A stretch of 64,000 bases of DNA from Vanrija pseudolonga. Lineage: Eukaryota > Basidiomycota > Tremellomycetes > Trichosporonales > Trichosporonaceae. The stretch is from the NCBI RefSeq assembly GCF_020906515.1, contig NC_085852.1:1240001-1304000 (forward strand), read 5' to 3'. The notes beneath the pieces were generated by a model. It worked only from the letters and a program-made list of their open reading frames with translations, had not been told where the DNA came from and searched no databases. The position numbers were made by a program, and so were the translations under genes. This document shows, piece after piece, positions 35,282-44,992 of this stretch. The number at the start of each line of letters is the position of its first letter. The first letter of the stretch is position 1.

Positions 35282-37130
35282 ATGGCGGCAGCAGCGGTAT
35301 GTCGGCGCCGGCGAGTCACAGCTGACAACAGAACGAGCATAACCAAGCCTACGCGTACGCCGCGGACCGCGCGTCCGCCGAGAAGGGCACCGGCAGCGAC
35401 ACGGACGCCGACTCCCGCACCAACGTCTTCGCGGCGCTCGTCGCAGAGGAGGCCGACCACGACATCAAGTACCGCACCCTGTCGTGGCGGAAGGCCACGC
35501 TGCTGCTGTTTGGCGAGTATGTGTGCCTCGCCATCCTCGCGCTGCCGTGGAGCTTTAGCGTGCTCGGCTGGGTCACGGGGTTGATCGTGCAGATTGGTAT
35601 CGGGCTCATTACGTGGTGTAAGTTGGCTTGGGGGGAGGCCGCGGCGAGCGGCTTCGCGGGGAAGCCAAGGGGGCGACCCCCCATACGCCTCGCTGACGCC
35701 CGGCGACAGACACATCCTACGTCCTCTGGCAGTACCAGATGCGCCACCCCGACTGCCGCGACATTTGCGATATCGCCGCCAAGCTCTTCCCGCGCTTCGG
35801 CCGGCTGGCGTACGAGGCGACGGCGGTCATGCTGCTGCTGAACAACCTGTTCGTGGTGGGCTTCCATGTGTTTACGGGTGCCAAGAGTGAGTCGGCGTAG
35901 GGTTGTGGTACCTCGTCCAGAGCCCAGTGCAACGCCAGTCCAGCGCAACACCCCCCCACCGCTTGCCGCTGACGCGCCTCGCCTGCAGTCCTCAACACCC
36001 TCGACGACTCAAAGATGTGCAACGTCGTCTTCCAGGTCGTCTCAGCAATTATCGGCATCATTGTCTCCCTCCCCCGCACGCTCAACCACGTCTCCCTCAT
36101 GTCCGTCGTCAGCGCATCCTGCATGGGCATCGCCATCCTCCTCTCGCTCGTGTATGTCGGCATCGAGCCCCACCCGGGCGTAGGCTACGGCAAGCACGGC
36201 GTGTACCCCGGCCTCGGCGAGGTCAAGACGTACGCCGGCATTCCGGGCGGCAGCGTCAGCTTTGTCGACGGCGTGAATGCTATGCTTAACATTACCTTCT
36301 TGTGGATTGGGCAGATCCTCGTGAGTGTGTCGCTGGGGGTGTGGCAGGCCGCCAGATCTGGGTCGCCACAGATCCGGAGGTGGCGCCACCCGCTCAACTT
36401 GTGCTCCCTCGCTGCGCTCGCTCACGCCGCAGTACCCCTCCTTCATCGCCGAGATGCGCGAGCCGCGCGACTTCCCCAAGGCCCTCGCAGCGCTCACGCT
36501 CCTCGAGATGATCCTCTTCACGGTCGTCAGCGTGGTCGGATACCGCTACCTGGGGCAGTACGCCACCGCGCCCATGATGGGCTCGCTCGCAAACACAAAG
36601 TACAAGAAGAGCGCGTTCGCCTTTGTGCTCGTCCCGACCGTCGTCATTGGCGCAATCTACTCCAACGTCGCGGCAAAGTACGTGTACAACCGCATCATCG
36701 GGCCCAACTCGCGCCACACGCACTCGCACACGCTCGTCGGGTGGGGCACGTGGGTCGGTATCGTCGTGGCTATCTGGGCTATTGGCTTCGTGCTGGGCAA
36801 GTGAGTAGAGTAGAGCAGGGTGAGCGGGGAGAGCGCGGCTAACCCGCGCCCAGCGTCATCCCCTCCATGGGCGACTTCCTCTCCATCATGTCGGGCGCGT
36901 TCGACTCGTTCTTCGGCTTCTTCTTCTGGGCCGTCGCATACTACCACCTCAACCGCGGCAGCCTGTTCTCGAGCGTCTCCAAGACCGCCCAGTCCATCCT
37001 CAACGTCTTCATCTTCGCCATCGGCCTCTTCATGCTCGGCCCAGGCCTGTACACGTCCGTCAAGGCCATCATCCTCGACTATGCCGGCCCGACCCGCAAG
37101 CCGTTCAGCTGTACCCCTGTGGCGATCTAG
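35282..37130 (+). CDS. AAAP-family amino-acid transporter (Mtr/N-system-like)
   Basis: Membrane amino-acid/proton transporter of the amino acid/auxin permease family, the fungal neutral amino-acid (Mtr-like) type. Exons 35282-35296, 35332-35617, 35710-35886, 35989-36320, 36433-36800 and 36854-37130 give 484 residues. A 60-residue acidic N-tail precedes the first segment: TLSWRKATLLLFGEYVCLAI followed by LALPWSFSVLGWV, the typical TM1 unwound region. About eleven hydrophobic segments follow, including VMLLLNNLFVVGFHVFTGAK, VVSAIIGIIVSLPRTLNHVS and YPSFIAEMREPRDFPKAL, a signature loop of this family. The final segments are VFIFAIGLFMLGPGLYTSV and the tail. The first coding exon is only 15 nt (MAAAA), so the very start is slightly uncertain. 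Substrate cannot be read from sequence. It differs strongly from the transporter at 38501, so they are not recent duplicates. Confidence 0.88.
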
Positions 37131-38500
37131 TTTGTTGTAGTGGCTATGGTGAGGTGTGATGCAGGGTTTGTGCGATCTAGACGACGTGATGGAGTGTAGG
37201 CCGTTCTAGCTTGCTTGCTCACTGCTCTACCTCCCCGCACACGCCCCCGGCGCACCGGACACCGGTAACGCAGCAAATCTTCACTGTTCATCTTCACCAC
37301 CCTCGGCACCCCGCACGCGCCGGATATCGCTGCGCACGCGAGCCAGTCGGAGTGTCCGGCGATGGCGTGCTCGCTCGATGCCGCTGCCGCCGGCGGACCC
37401 GGCGCCGCCTTCAGCGTGCGGCGATCATACGTTCTGCTGTTGAATGAACTTGCGGCTGCCGCTGCGGCTTCGGATCATTCCTCGGTGTCAGTGCACCGGC
37501 CAGTCAGACAAATGGCGAGGTGCGCAAGTGCCGGCCGCACCGGCGCCGTGTGGCAGGCATCGGTGAGCGCCGCCACGCCACCGCCACTAGCCAGCCAGCC
37601 AGGCAAGGGGCACACGAGCAGTTGACAGAGACGATCGCGAGCGCGCACACTAAGATGACTGACAGGATCGAAACCGCCGAGCACTGCGCCACGCGACGCG
37701 CCACGGTTCGCTTGTCGTGCGCCTTCCGGCGGCTAGAGCTATGACCGAGCCGCGCCGTGCATCGCCGTCAGAGCATCTTTGGCGGTTGCGAGCCGTGAGC
37801 CGAGCCGGCGGCGATGTGTCACTGCCAAGGCCGCGCGGCACTGGGTGCAAAAGCAACAGTGGGCGGCATGGATTGAGCTTCGGTCGCCCGCGGCGTGCAG
37901 ATTTTTGATGTTTGGATCCGCGCGGGCCCCGCAAATGGTGCTGTTGGTGCTGCTCGCTGGTTGGCTGTGGCTCAACCTCGGCACAGAAGACAGGGCCAGG
38001 GTGGGGTCGTATTTAGGGGCATTCTGACGCATCCAAAGCCCAAACTGGGCATTACAGGGAGCAAGCAGTAATGGAGGGGAGGGGGGCATTAGGCGTAAGC
38101 GAGTCATGCAGCAGCAGCAGCAGCAGCAGCATATTGACGCGGCTCCGCGCCAAGGGCGGATATTCCTCACGTGACTCGTGACGCAGATCCTCGCAAATCA
38201 ACAACAAGCAGGGGAGAGGAGTGGGGTGGGGTGGGCCGCCCGCCGTCGCCCCCCTCCCCTGGCCTGGGTGTGCCTTGAGGCGTCTGCAGTCTCTCCTCCT
38301 CCTCGACGTTACCCGACACCCACGGCCGGCCGGCAGTCAGCTGGGCGCGAAGGTTTGATCAGACAGACAGACAGGCCCGACCTCACCTGACCTTTGACCA
38401 AGAACACTTGCAACAACAGCAGCAGCATCTCGACGACACCCACATCACATCTAGCATAACAGCAGCATTCAATAATAACGACAAGCACACACCCACACCC
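37131..38500. other. Intergenic between the two AAAP transporters
   Basis: About 1.4 kb with no supported gene. A (CAG)7 run lies at about 38107-38130. The 100 bp before the next start codon is CA-rich (CAACAACAGCAGCAGCAT), a typical leader. An in-frame upstream extension begins without ATG and is not used. Confidence 0.5.
38107..38130. repeat. (CAG)7 trinucleotide repeat
   Basis: Perfect CAG run in non-coding sequence upstream of the AVT1-like gene. Read directly. Confidence 0.9.
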
Positions 38501-41226
38501 ATGGCACACAAGTCGGCCCCCATCGCAACCCCCACTGCCGAGCCATCAAACCCACTCAATGCCGCTGGCTCCCGAGGCCGCAGGCGTGGGGGCGGTGGCC
38601 GCGGCAGCGTGGTGAGGAGCTCGCTCGAGCTCGTCTTCAGCTGTGAGTTGGCACCTCTTGGCGACGTGGACGAGGGCAACAACGCCATCATCATCTCCAT
38701 CACATCGCGCACGCGATAAGACCCCTACTCACGCCCGCAGACTCGCGCTCGCAGCAACGCTTCAACGGAGGCCTTCCCTCGGCGCCCTCGTTTGTAGAGT
38801 ACGAGTGGGGAGCGCAGGACGGCGGCGAGACGGACACGGAGCTCGACGAGTCGCGCCCTCCCTCCGAGTATGACGCTGAGCAGGGCTACGGCTCGGGCTA
38901 CGGGTCAGGCGACGAGCGGACCGAGGCGGACGCCGAGTCGACGGCCGGCGACGCCTTCTTCCCCGGCGACCCGGTCGCCGCGGCGCGGAGATCCTCCGCC
39001 GAGAGCCCGCTCCCCACTGTCGCCGAGTCGCACGAGGAGTCGACGTCGCCGACGAGCGGGCCGTCGACGGCCGATCCGACGCCACGGACCACGCCCCTCG
39101 CGCTGCCGGGTAAGCGCGGGGGTATCCTCTCCTTCTTCAGCTCGACGCCGCCGGCGACCGTGCCGCTCAGCACGTCGATCAGCAACTCGTCGAGCGGGAG
39201 CCAGACGACGCCGCGCCCGCCCGTACGCCTCCTGCCGGACGTGGACGGGCCGCCAGGGTACAACGGTGGCGTCGGGCCGCGGACGCTGTCCGGCGCGAGC
39301 AGGAAGCGGCCGAGCCTCATCCCCCCCGACGCGATGGAGAGCAGCGACGACGGCGGCCTGTCCTCGCCCCAGTCGCGCAAGGTGTCGATCGCGACCGAGC
39401 GTACCCCGCTGCTCGGGCCAGACGGCTCGCGCCGCAAGTCGTGGGCGCCGGACCGCCTCATGCCCCCTGGAGAGTCGCCGCAGCGCAGCGTGTCCCTCTC
39501 GCAGCAGCGCCGCGTCTCCAAGGCCAAAGTCGCGCCTCCGAGGGGAGAGAGCACGGACGGACAGGCGGTGAGTGTCTGAGCGGCGGGCGAGTCGCGTGCC
39601 CGTGCAGATCGGCGTGTCTCGTGCAGATCAGTGTATCAGTGACTAACGCGACGTGCAGCTCTTCAACGCTGTCGCAGTTCTCGTCGGTATCGGCCTCCTG
39701 TCAATGCCGCTTGCGTTCTCGTACGCCGGCTGGGTCTGGGGCACGGTCATGATTATTGGCTTTACGTGGATCACCTGCCATACGTGGGTGTGATGTGTAG
39801 AGGAGTGCTAACCTGCACAGCGCAAAGCTTCTCGCCAAGCTCATGTTCTCGGACGCGAGCCTCGAAGGCTATACTGACATTGGACGCAAGGCGTTCGGCG
39901 GCTGGGCTGGTAACACGATCAACCTGCTGTTCTGCCTCGAGCTCTTCACCTTTGGGTAGGTGGCGAACTCGTCGCAATACCTAACACATCAGCGTCGCCA
40001 TGACTGTGCTCTTTGGCGACTCGCTCAACGTCGTCATCCCCAAGCTGACGCCGAACGAGGGCAAATTGCTCGGCTTCTTCCTGGTCCTGCCCACCGTCTT
40101 CATGCCCCTCCGCATGCTCTCCATCCCCTCGATTCTGTCGACAATGGCGACTGTGCTCCTCGTCGGCATCATCCTGTTCGACGGCTTCTACAAGGCCGAG
40201 GCACCTGGCTCAATCCGCGAGCCCATGCCGACGCACTGGGGGCCCGAGACGACCAACATGAACTGGCTGGGCGGTGTGGGTCTGATCCTTGCCGGCTTTG
40301 GCGGCCACTCGGTCTTCCCCAGCATAGCCCGTGACATGAAGCATCCCGAGTCGGCTGACCGCGTCTTCAACATTGCATTCGTGAGTTGCGCGCTAGTGGA
40401 TCTCTTCTGACAACGTCCAGTACACCGCCGGTGCCATTTCCTTCATCTCTGGCGCCGCCGGCTACCTCATGATCGGCGACCGCGTCTCGGACGAAATCAC
40501 GCGCGAGATGATGGACCCTCGCTTCGGCTACCCCGTGCTCATCAACATTGCCGCAGTGTGGATGATTGTGGTCAACCCGCTCACCAAGTTTGCACTTTGC
40601 TCGCGTCCTCTGAACGTTGCGATCGAGGGCTTCCTGGGTTGGGCACCGTCCCTCGCGCCCACCACTCCCCCGACTCCTCCGCCTCGTGCGCGTCGCCAGT
40701 CGGTCGTCGACCACTTAGCCTCGACAATTAGCATCTCGGTGTCGGGCGCCGGTGCGTCCGACTACCTGTCCACCGACGACAGCCACATTCCTCACAACAA
40801 CAACCTGCCCAAGTCGCCCCTGACGACGACCTTTGCGGCTGACCCCGAGTTCCTCGCTCGCGAGACGAAGAAGGGCACGATGCGTATCATCAGCCGCACC
40901 ATCATCACGGCGTTGACGGTGGCGGTTGCGATTGCGCTCCCCGGCTTTGGCCGTGTCATGGCATTCATCGGTTCCTTCTCGGCCTTTTTAATCTGCATTG
41001 TGCTTCCAGTGAGTCGACCTGACCTGGTGGGACATTGCACTGACGCCCCCAGCTCTCATTCTACCTCCGCCTGCAGTCGCGCATCCCCGGCGACAACGAG
41101 GACACGCTGTCGAACCGTATCTGGCACATGATCCACATTATCCTGCTTATCGGAAGTGTGATTCTCATGTGCATGGGGACAGTGTGGTCGTTCCTGCCGA
41201 CGTCGGGTCACCACTGGGAGGAGTAG
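38501..41226 (+). CDS. AVT1: Vacuolar amino-acid transporter, Avt1-like (AAAP family)
   Basis: Predicted vacuolar-membrane amino-acid/proton antiporter. Exons 38501-38642, 38741-39567, 39659-39783, 39821-39955, 39993-40380, 40421-41008 and 41053-41226 give 792 residues. The first ~325 residues are a cytosolic, Ser/Pro/Asp-rich disordered tail, as in Avt1, with the dileucine-like acidic ERTPLLGPDG near 290, a plausible vacuolar sorting signal. The transport core begins FNAVAVLVGIGLLSMPLAFS YAGW, the Avt1 TM1 block. It continues with GYTDIGRKAFGGWAGNTINL, GGVGLILAGFGGHSVFPSIA and RDMKHPESADRVFN. A ~75-residue loop rich in Pro and Ser interrupts the last third before RIISRTIITALTVAVAIALP. Introns are 37-98 nt. 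Start at 38501 is the first in-frame ATG. Subfamily is confident; the substrate is inferred from yeast Avt1. Confidence 0.88.
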
Positions 41227-41535
41227 GCAGCGCGCCGCAGGCGTGTGGCCGCTGCTGGCGTCGGTGCCCCATAATCGTTCCATGCTCTCATGCTCTCTAT
41301 ACCATACCTCATGCCCGTATCAACATTCAATCCATACTTCTCTTTGATCAATCGCTTGTATGCAGTGGTGCAGTGTGTCGTGTGTGTGTCGTTGGTGCGT
41401 TGTAACCTGCGTCGCTTGATTTGACCGGCCGGGCCACCACCGGCGGAGGTAGGCGATCCGGCGAGAGCCGATCCGAGAGTCGGCAACTGTCTGAACTTTG
41501 GCTTTGCTCTTCGACTTTGCTCTTCGCCACTCACA
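41227..41535. other. Short intergenic region before the ferredoxin-fusion gene
   Basis: 309 bp between two plus-strand genes with no supported gene. The last 40 bp are rich in CTTTGCTCTTCG repeats (about 41498-41527), a direct repeat of TTTGCTCTTCG just before the start codon. Confidence 0.5.
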
Positions 41536-42864
41536 ATGCTGCCCACAGCCCTGCGGCGGAGTCTGACCGCGCTGCCTCGAGCCCCAAGAGCAGCATCAGC
41601 GTCGCTCACAGCGGCCCGCGGCGCGCCATCACGCCGCCAGCTCGGCACGACCCCGCAATGCGCGGCACGCACGCCCATCGCGCTTCCCAACCTCGCCTCG
41701 CCCGCCCCCGAGCCCCCCATATCAGCACCAGACACCCCCCTCCCCCTGCATCTGCCCCGCTCCATAAACCCACGACGCGCGCTCCTCCTCCTCTCGATCC
41801 CCCAGCCGCCCTCTACCTGGCCATCCCACCTCGACACGCTGAGCCCCCTCCTCCAGCACTGCTCCTTGAAGCTCAAGAAGGCCGGGGTCGCAGTCAACGC
41901 GGTGTACGACGGCACTGGGACTGCCCCGTTCCCTGCGTTCGGGGCGGAGGAGGTATACCCTGCGCACCTGCTGTACGCCGACGGGCGGGCGTTCGCCTTT
42001 GAGCACTTCTCGACCGACACGCTCAAGACCGCCGCGTGGACCGAGGCGATGGCGTACGAGCCGGCGTTTTCCGCCGTGCCCAACTCGCTGGCGCACGACG
42101 GGGACGCCGAGGTGCTGGTATGCACCCACGCCTCGCGCGACTGTCGGTGCGGCGACGCCGGCCTGCCGCTGCTACATGCGCTGCGCGATGCCGCCACGGC
42201 CCGCGGGCTACATCTGCCGGTACGCGAGGTCGCCCATGTCGGCGGGCACAAGTACGCGGCCAACGCGGTGCTCCTGCCGTCGCTGGACATGCTGTCGAAC
42301 CTGACGTCTGCCGATGCCGGCGCCCTGCTGGACTTTGTGCAGGCCAAGCGCGCGCCCGGGACAATGTGGGAGCACTGGCGCGGCCGGTTCGGCCTGAGCG
42401 AGGCGCAGCAGGCCGAGGTGTGGGCCAGCGTGTCGGGGCCCTCGATCACGCCGGCGCCGGAGAGCGAGGGGGAGAAGGTCCGCCTCAGGTTCCGCACGTT
42501 CGAGGGCGAGCTGCGCGAGGTGCAGGCGCCGCTTGGCGAGAGCCTGCTGAGCGTCGGTAAGGCGAATGACTTGCCCGCGCTCGAGGGCACGTGTGGCGGG
42601 AATCTTGGTGAGTGGGAGTGGGAGAGAAGGTAGAGGAGAGAGTTGGCTGACGCGCCCCCAGAATGCGCAACATGCCACCTGTACCTCCGGCCCAACCCGC
42701 GCCCCGCGCCCGTCCCCGAACCGTCAGACGACGAGCTCGACATGCTCGGCTACGCTTTGAGCTACAAGGACGGCGAGAGCCGCCTGGGGTGCCAGGTGAA
42801 GGTCACGCCCGAGCTCGCCAAGTGGGTTGAGGAGGGGGGTGTTATCGACCTCCCGAGGTTCTAG
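41536..42864 (+). CDS. Mitochondrial fusion: Apd1/Aim32-like ferredoxin plus adrenodoxin-type ferredoxin
   Basis: Predicted mitochondrial iron-sulfur protein. Exons 41536-42607 and 42662-42864 give 424 residues. Residues 1-45 are an Arg/Ala/Ser-rich presequence (MLPTALRRSLTALPRAPRAA). Residues ~80-300 are the sucrase/ferredoxin-like (thioredoxin-like ferredoxin) domain of Apd1 and Aim32, with C196, C203, C205 in CTHASRDCRCGD and the H234-x3-H238 pair in AHVGGHKYAANAV. Cys-Cys plus His-His ligation of a 2Fe-2S cluster is known for Apd1. Residues ~312-424 are a second, adrenodoxin/Yah1-type domain. It has C353-x5-C359-x2-C362 in TCGGNLECATCHLYL, the partner-binding acidic helix EPSDDELDMLGYAL and C401 in SRLGCQVKVTPEL. 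The four Cys ligands are complete. The intron falls inside the second cluster-binding loop, so the two domains are joined in one transcript by a firm splice. Confidence 0.86.
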
Positions 42865-42978
42865 GTCGCGAGCCTCGGCCCCGCTGTAGCCAGCTAGACT
42901 GTAGATACTGTACACATGCATATGCCTATCATTGCTCTGCTCGTTGCTCTGCTCTATGCCACCGCGCCCACGCCCGCG

Positions 42979-43782
42979 CTACACCACCCCGCCGTACCGC
43001 GCAAAGCCGCGCACGTCGTCCAGCAGCTGCTGCAGGATCTCGGTGTGCTCGTCCTCCTGGTTGTACCGTTCGAGGCTGGCGTGAGCTGGCGGGTTACAAC
43101 ACAAACGCACCTTGGGATCAGCGCAACGGCCACATCGACCGACGGGGGACGGAGGTACATGATCTGCGCTACCTCGAACTGGTTCAGGAAGCCCGGGCGG
43201 GCGGTGAGGGCGCTGGGACGTTAGCTGGGGTCGCGTTGTTGGTGCGGCGGCGCGGAGCTCAGCGAGTCAAGCGGTCGGCAATCGCCAGCATCGACAGCAC
43301 CGGCAGCTCGCCCCCACGCCTACCCATCCCACTCACGCGCGCATGCTCCCCGTCACGTTACTGTCGGCGTTCGCAAACTCGTTGACGTAGTCGACCGTCG
43401 ACTTGTACACCCTGCGAGGTGCGTCAGCTCGACGCCAGTCTACCCCCACCCCGACCCACTTGTTATCAGGCGGCGGGGGGATGTTTGGCCCGTCGCGCGA
43501 GATCTGGAGGAGGTGCTGCACCTCGCCAATGGTGAGGGCTTCGCCGTCGCCAAAGTCTGGAGGCGGGGTCAGCTCGACGTCATTAGCAGGTGCGCAGTTG
43601 CGCAGCAGACGCACCGCCGAACTGCAGCTTGGTCGCGTCTTCCTCTTGCGCCTGGTGGGTCAGCAGAATCCTTGCACATGACGCACCGCTCCGCGCCGGT
43701 GGAGGGGTCCGCGGGTTGATGGTCGTGCCGAGGACGACGTGCCGGCTAACTGCGCCGCTGTGGGCTTTGACTCGTCGACCAT
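42979..43782 (-). CDS. RPB4: RNA polymerase II subunit Rpb4
   Basis: Stalk subunit of RNA polymerase II that pairs with Rpb7. Minus-strand exons 43687-43782, 43615-43651, 43460-43556, 43337-43411, 43111-43212 and 42979-43075 give 167 residues, between the human (142) and yeast (221) lengths. After a basic N-tail the family blocks appear in order: AQEEDATKLQFG; ALTIGEVQHLLQISRDG; KVYKSTVDYVNEFA; FLNQFEVAQIMYLRPPSVDV; and ALIPSLERYNQEDEHTEILQ ending LLDDVRGFARYGGVV. All six exons are under 105 nt and five introns are 35, 58, 48, 124 and 35 nt. No single open frame shows the gene, so it is easily missed. The C-terminal HRDC-like block is the strongest evidence. It is divergent from the large GEF gene. 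Confidence 0.9.
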
Positions 43783-44992
43783 AGTGGGGATGGATGCGCG
43801 GGGGGTTTATTCGCGCTTGCAGAAGAAGTCGAGGGTGTTGGCGTCTGCGGTCAGACTTGCTGGACGACAATGAACGGGCTGGACAAATGTTGCTGAACTT
43901 GACGACTTTGTGGTCATTGTTCTCGATGAACGGTGGAGATTGCTCTTCATGGCCACGTGGGGTGATTTCCAAATGCGGCAAGTGATATTATTCTTTACGT
44001 AACCACGGATGATGACGGCAGCCAGGTCCCATCCCGGTTAGTGCTGCTGGCGTGGCGGGCAGAGTGGGCGCCGGGGGCCAGCGGCAGAGTGAGACGGCGG
44101 CGGCACAGTGGCAGAGGCACCAGGAAAAGCCAGCTCAAACACGCCGGGCAGGGCAAGGGCAGTCAAGTCTACGCCAGGCCAACGCCAGCCAGCAGGGCAA
44201 GAGAGCAGAGCAGAGCAGGGCAAGCAGAACAAAGGCCAAAGGGTCGGGCAAACTGGGTTAGCCCTCAAACCGGACAGGATGGATGCAGGCAGGGAGCCAG
44301 GCCCAGCCCAAGCCAGGCGGCCAGGCAACCTGACGCCAGCAAGCCAGCAACCCAGCCAGCAAGCCGCCAGCCTGCGTTCAGGAGATCTCCCAGCACACTC
44401 AAGCAAGCATCAGTAAGGTAGCGTGCGTGCGTGCGTGCGTGCGGCTGGAGGTGCGCACAACGACGCAACGGCGCAACGCAACGACAAGAACAGCCCAACA
44501 ACCTTGGCAACTATCATTGAATCGCACACCGTCATCACTACTATCACCACCCCGCATCCTCTTTACTACTACTACGGCCCACCGGGGGAGCCGAGCCCAC
44601 CTCGCCGTCGCCGCCAACTAGCGAGCCCATCTCCGGCCATCGACTCATGATCGCGCCACCGGCGCCGTGTTGGTGATACTTGATTGATCACAAGCAAGCC
44701 GCCGTCACACATCGAATCCATCTCGCCCATCTCGCTCACATCGCTCGCATCCCTACACCCACCCCCCGCGCTAGGCCTGGCGGTCCACCTCGCGAGGCAG
44801 TGATCCCGCCGTTGTCGTCGCTGCCGCCTCTGCCGCCAGTCGCTTGCCGCTCGCCGTTGCCGCTGCTGCCGCCGCCGCCGACGACAACGACGCCGACGAT
44901 CACCGGCCCGGGCTAGCGCTAGCGGCTATCATATCCACTCGCCGGCACAGCACAACCCACACTCGCACACCCACCCGCCACTGGGCACCATT
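43783..44992. other. Divergent intergenic region, RPB4 and the Rho GEF
   Basis: About 1.2 kb with no supported gene. It holds a purine/C-rich stretch built from imperfect GCCAGC and AGCAGG repeats (about 44090-44400), a (GCGT)5 run at 44421-44443, and CT/CA-rich probable leader sequence up to 44992. The repeats give rise to spurious frames on both strands. Confidence 0.55.
44421..44443. repeat. (GCGT)5 tetranucleotide repeat
   Basis: Perfect GCGT units in non-coding sequence upstream of the Rho GEF. Read directly. Confidence 0.92.

Noticed and set aside
35282-41226. The two AAAP transporters as a recent tandem duplication
   Set aside because: They differ in length (484 and 792 residues), in N-terminal tail, intron positions and family signatures. 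They belong to separate subfamilies.
41208-42743. 511-codon open frame antisense to the ferredoxin-fusion gene
   Set aside because: It overlaps the firm fusion gene and the end of the AVT1-like gene. Its composition (Ser, Arg, Ala, Pro) is what the GC-rich codon use of the sense strand produces on the other strand, and it has no domain.
44038-44421. Open frames of 120-126 codons on both strands in the GEF upstream region
   Set aside because: Both are products of imperfect GCCAGC/AGCAGG repeats, which are open in several frames.
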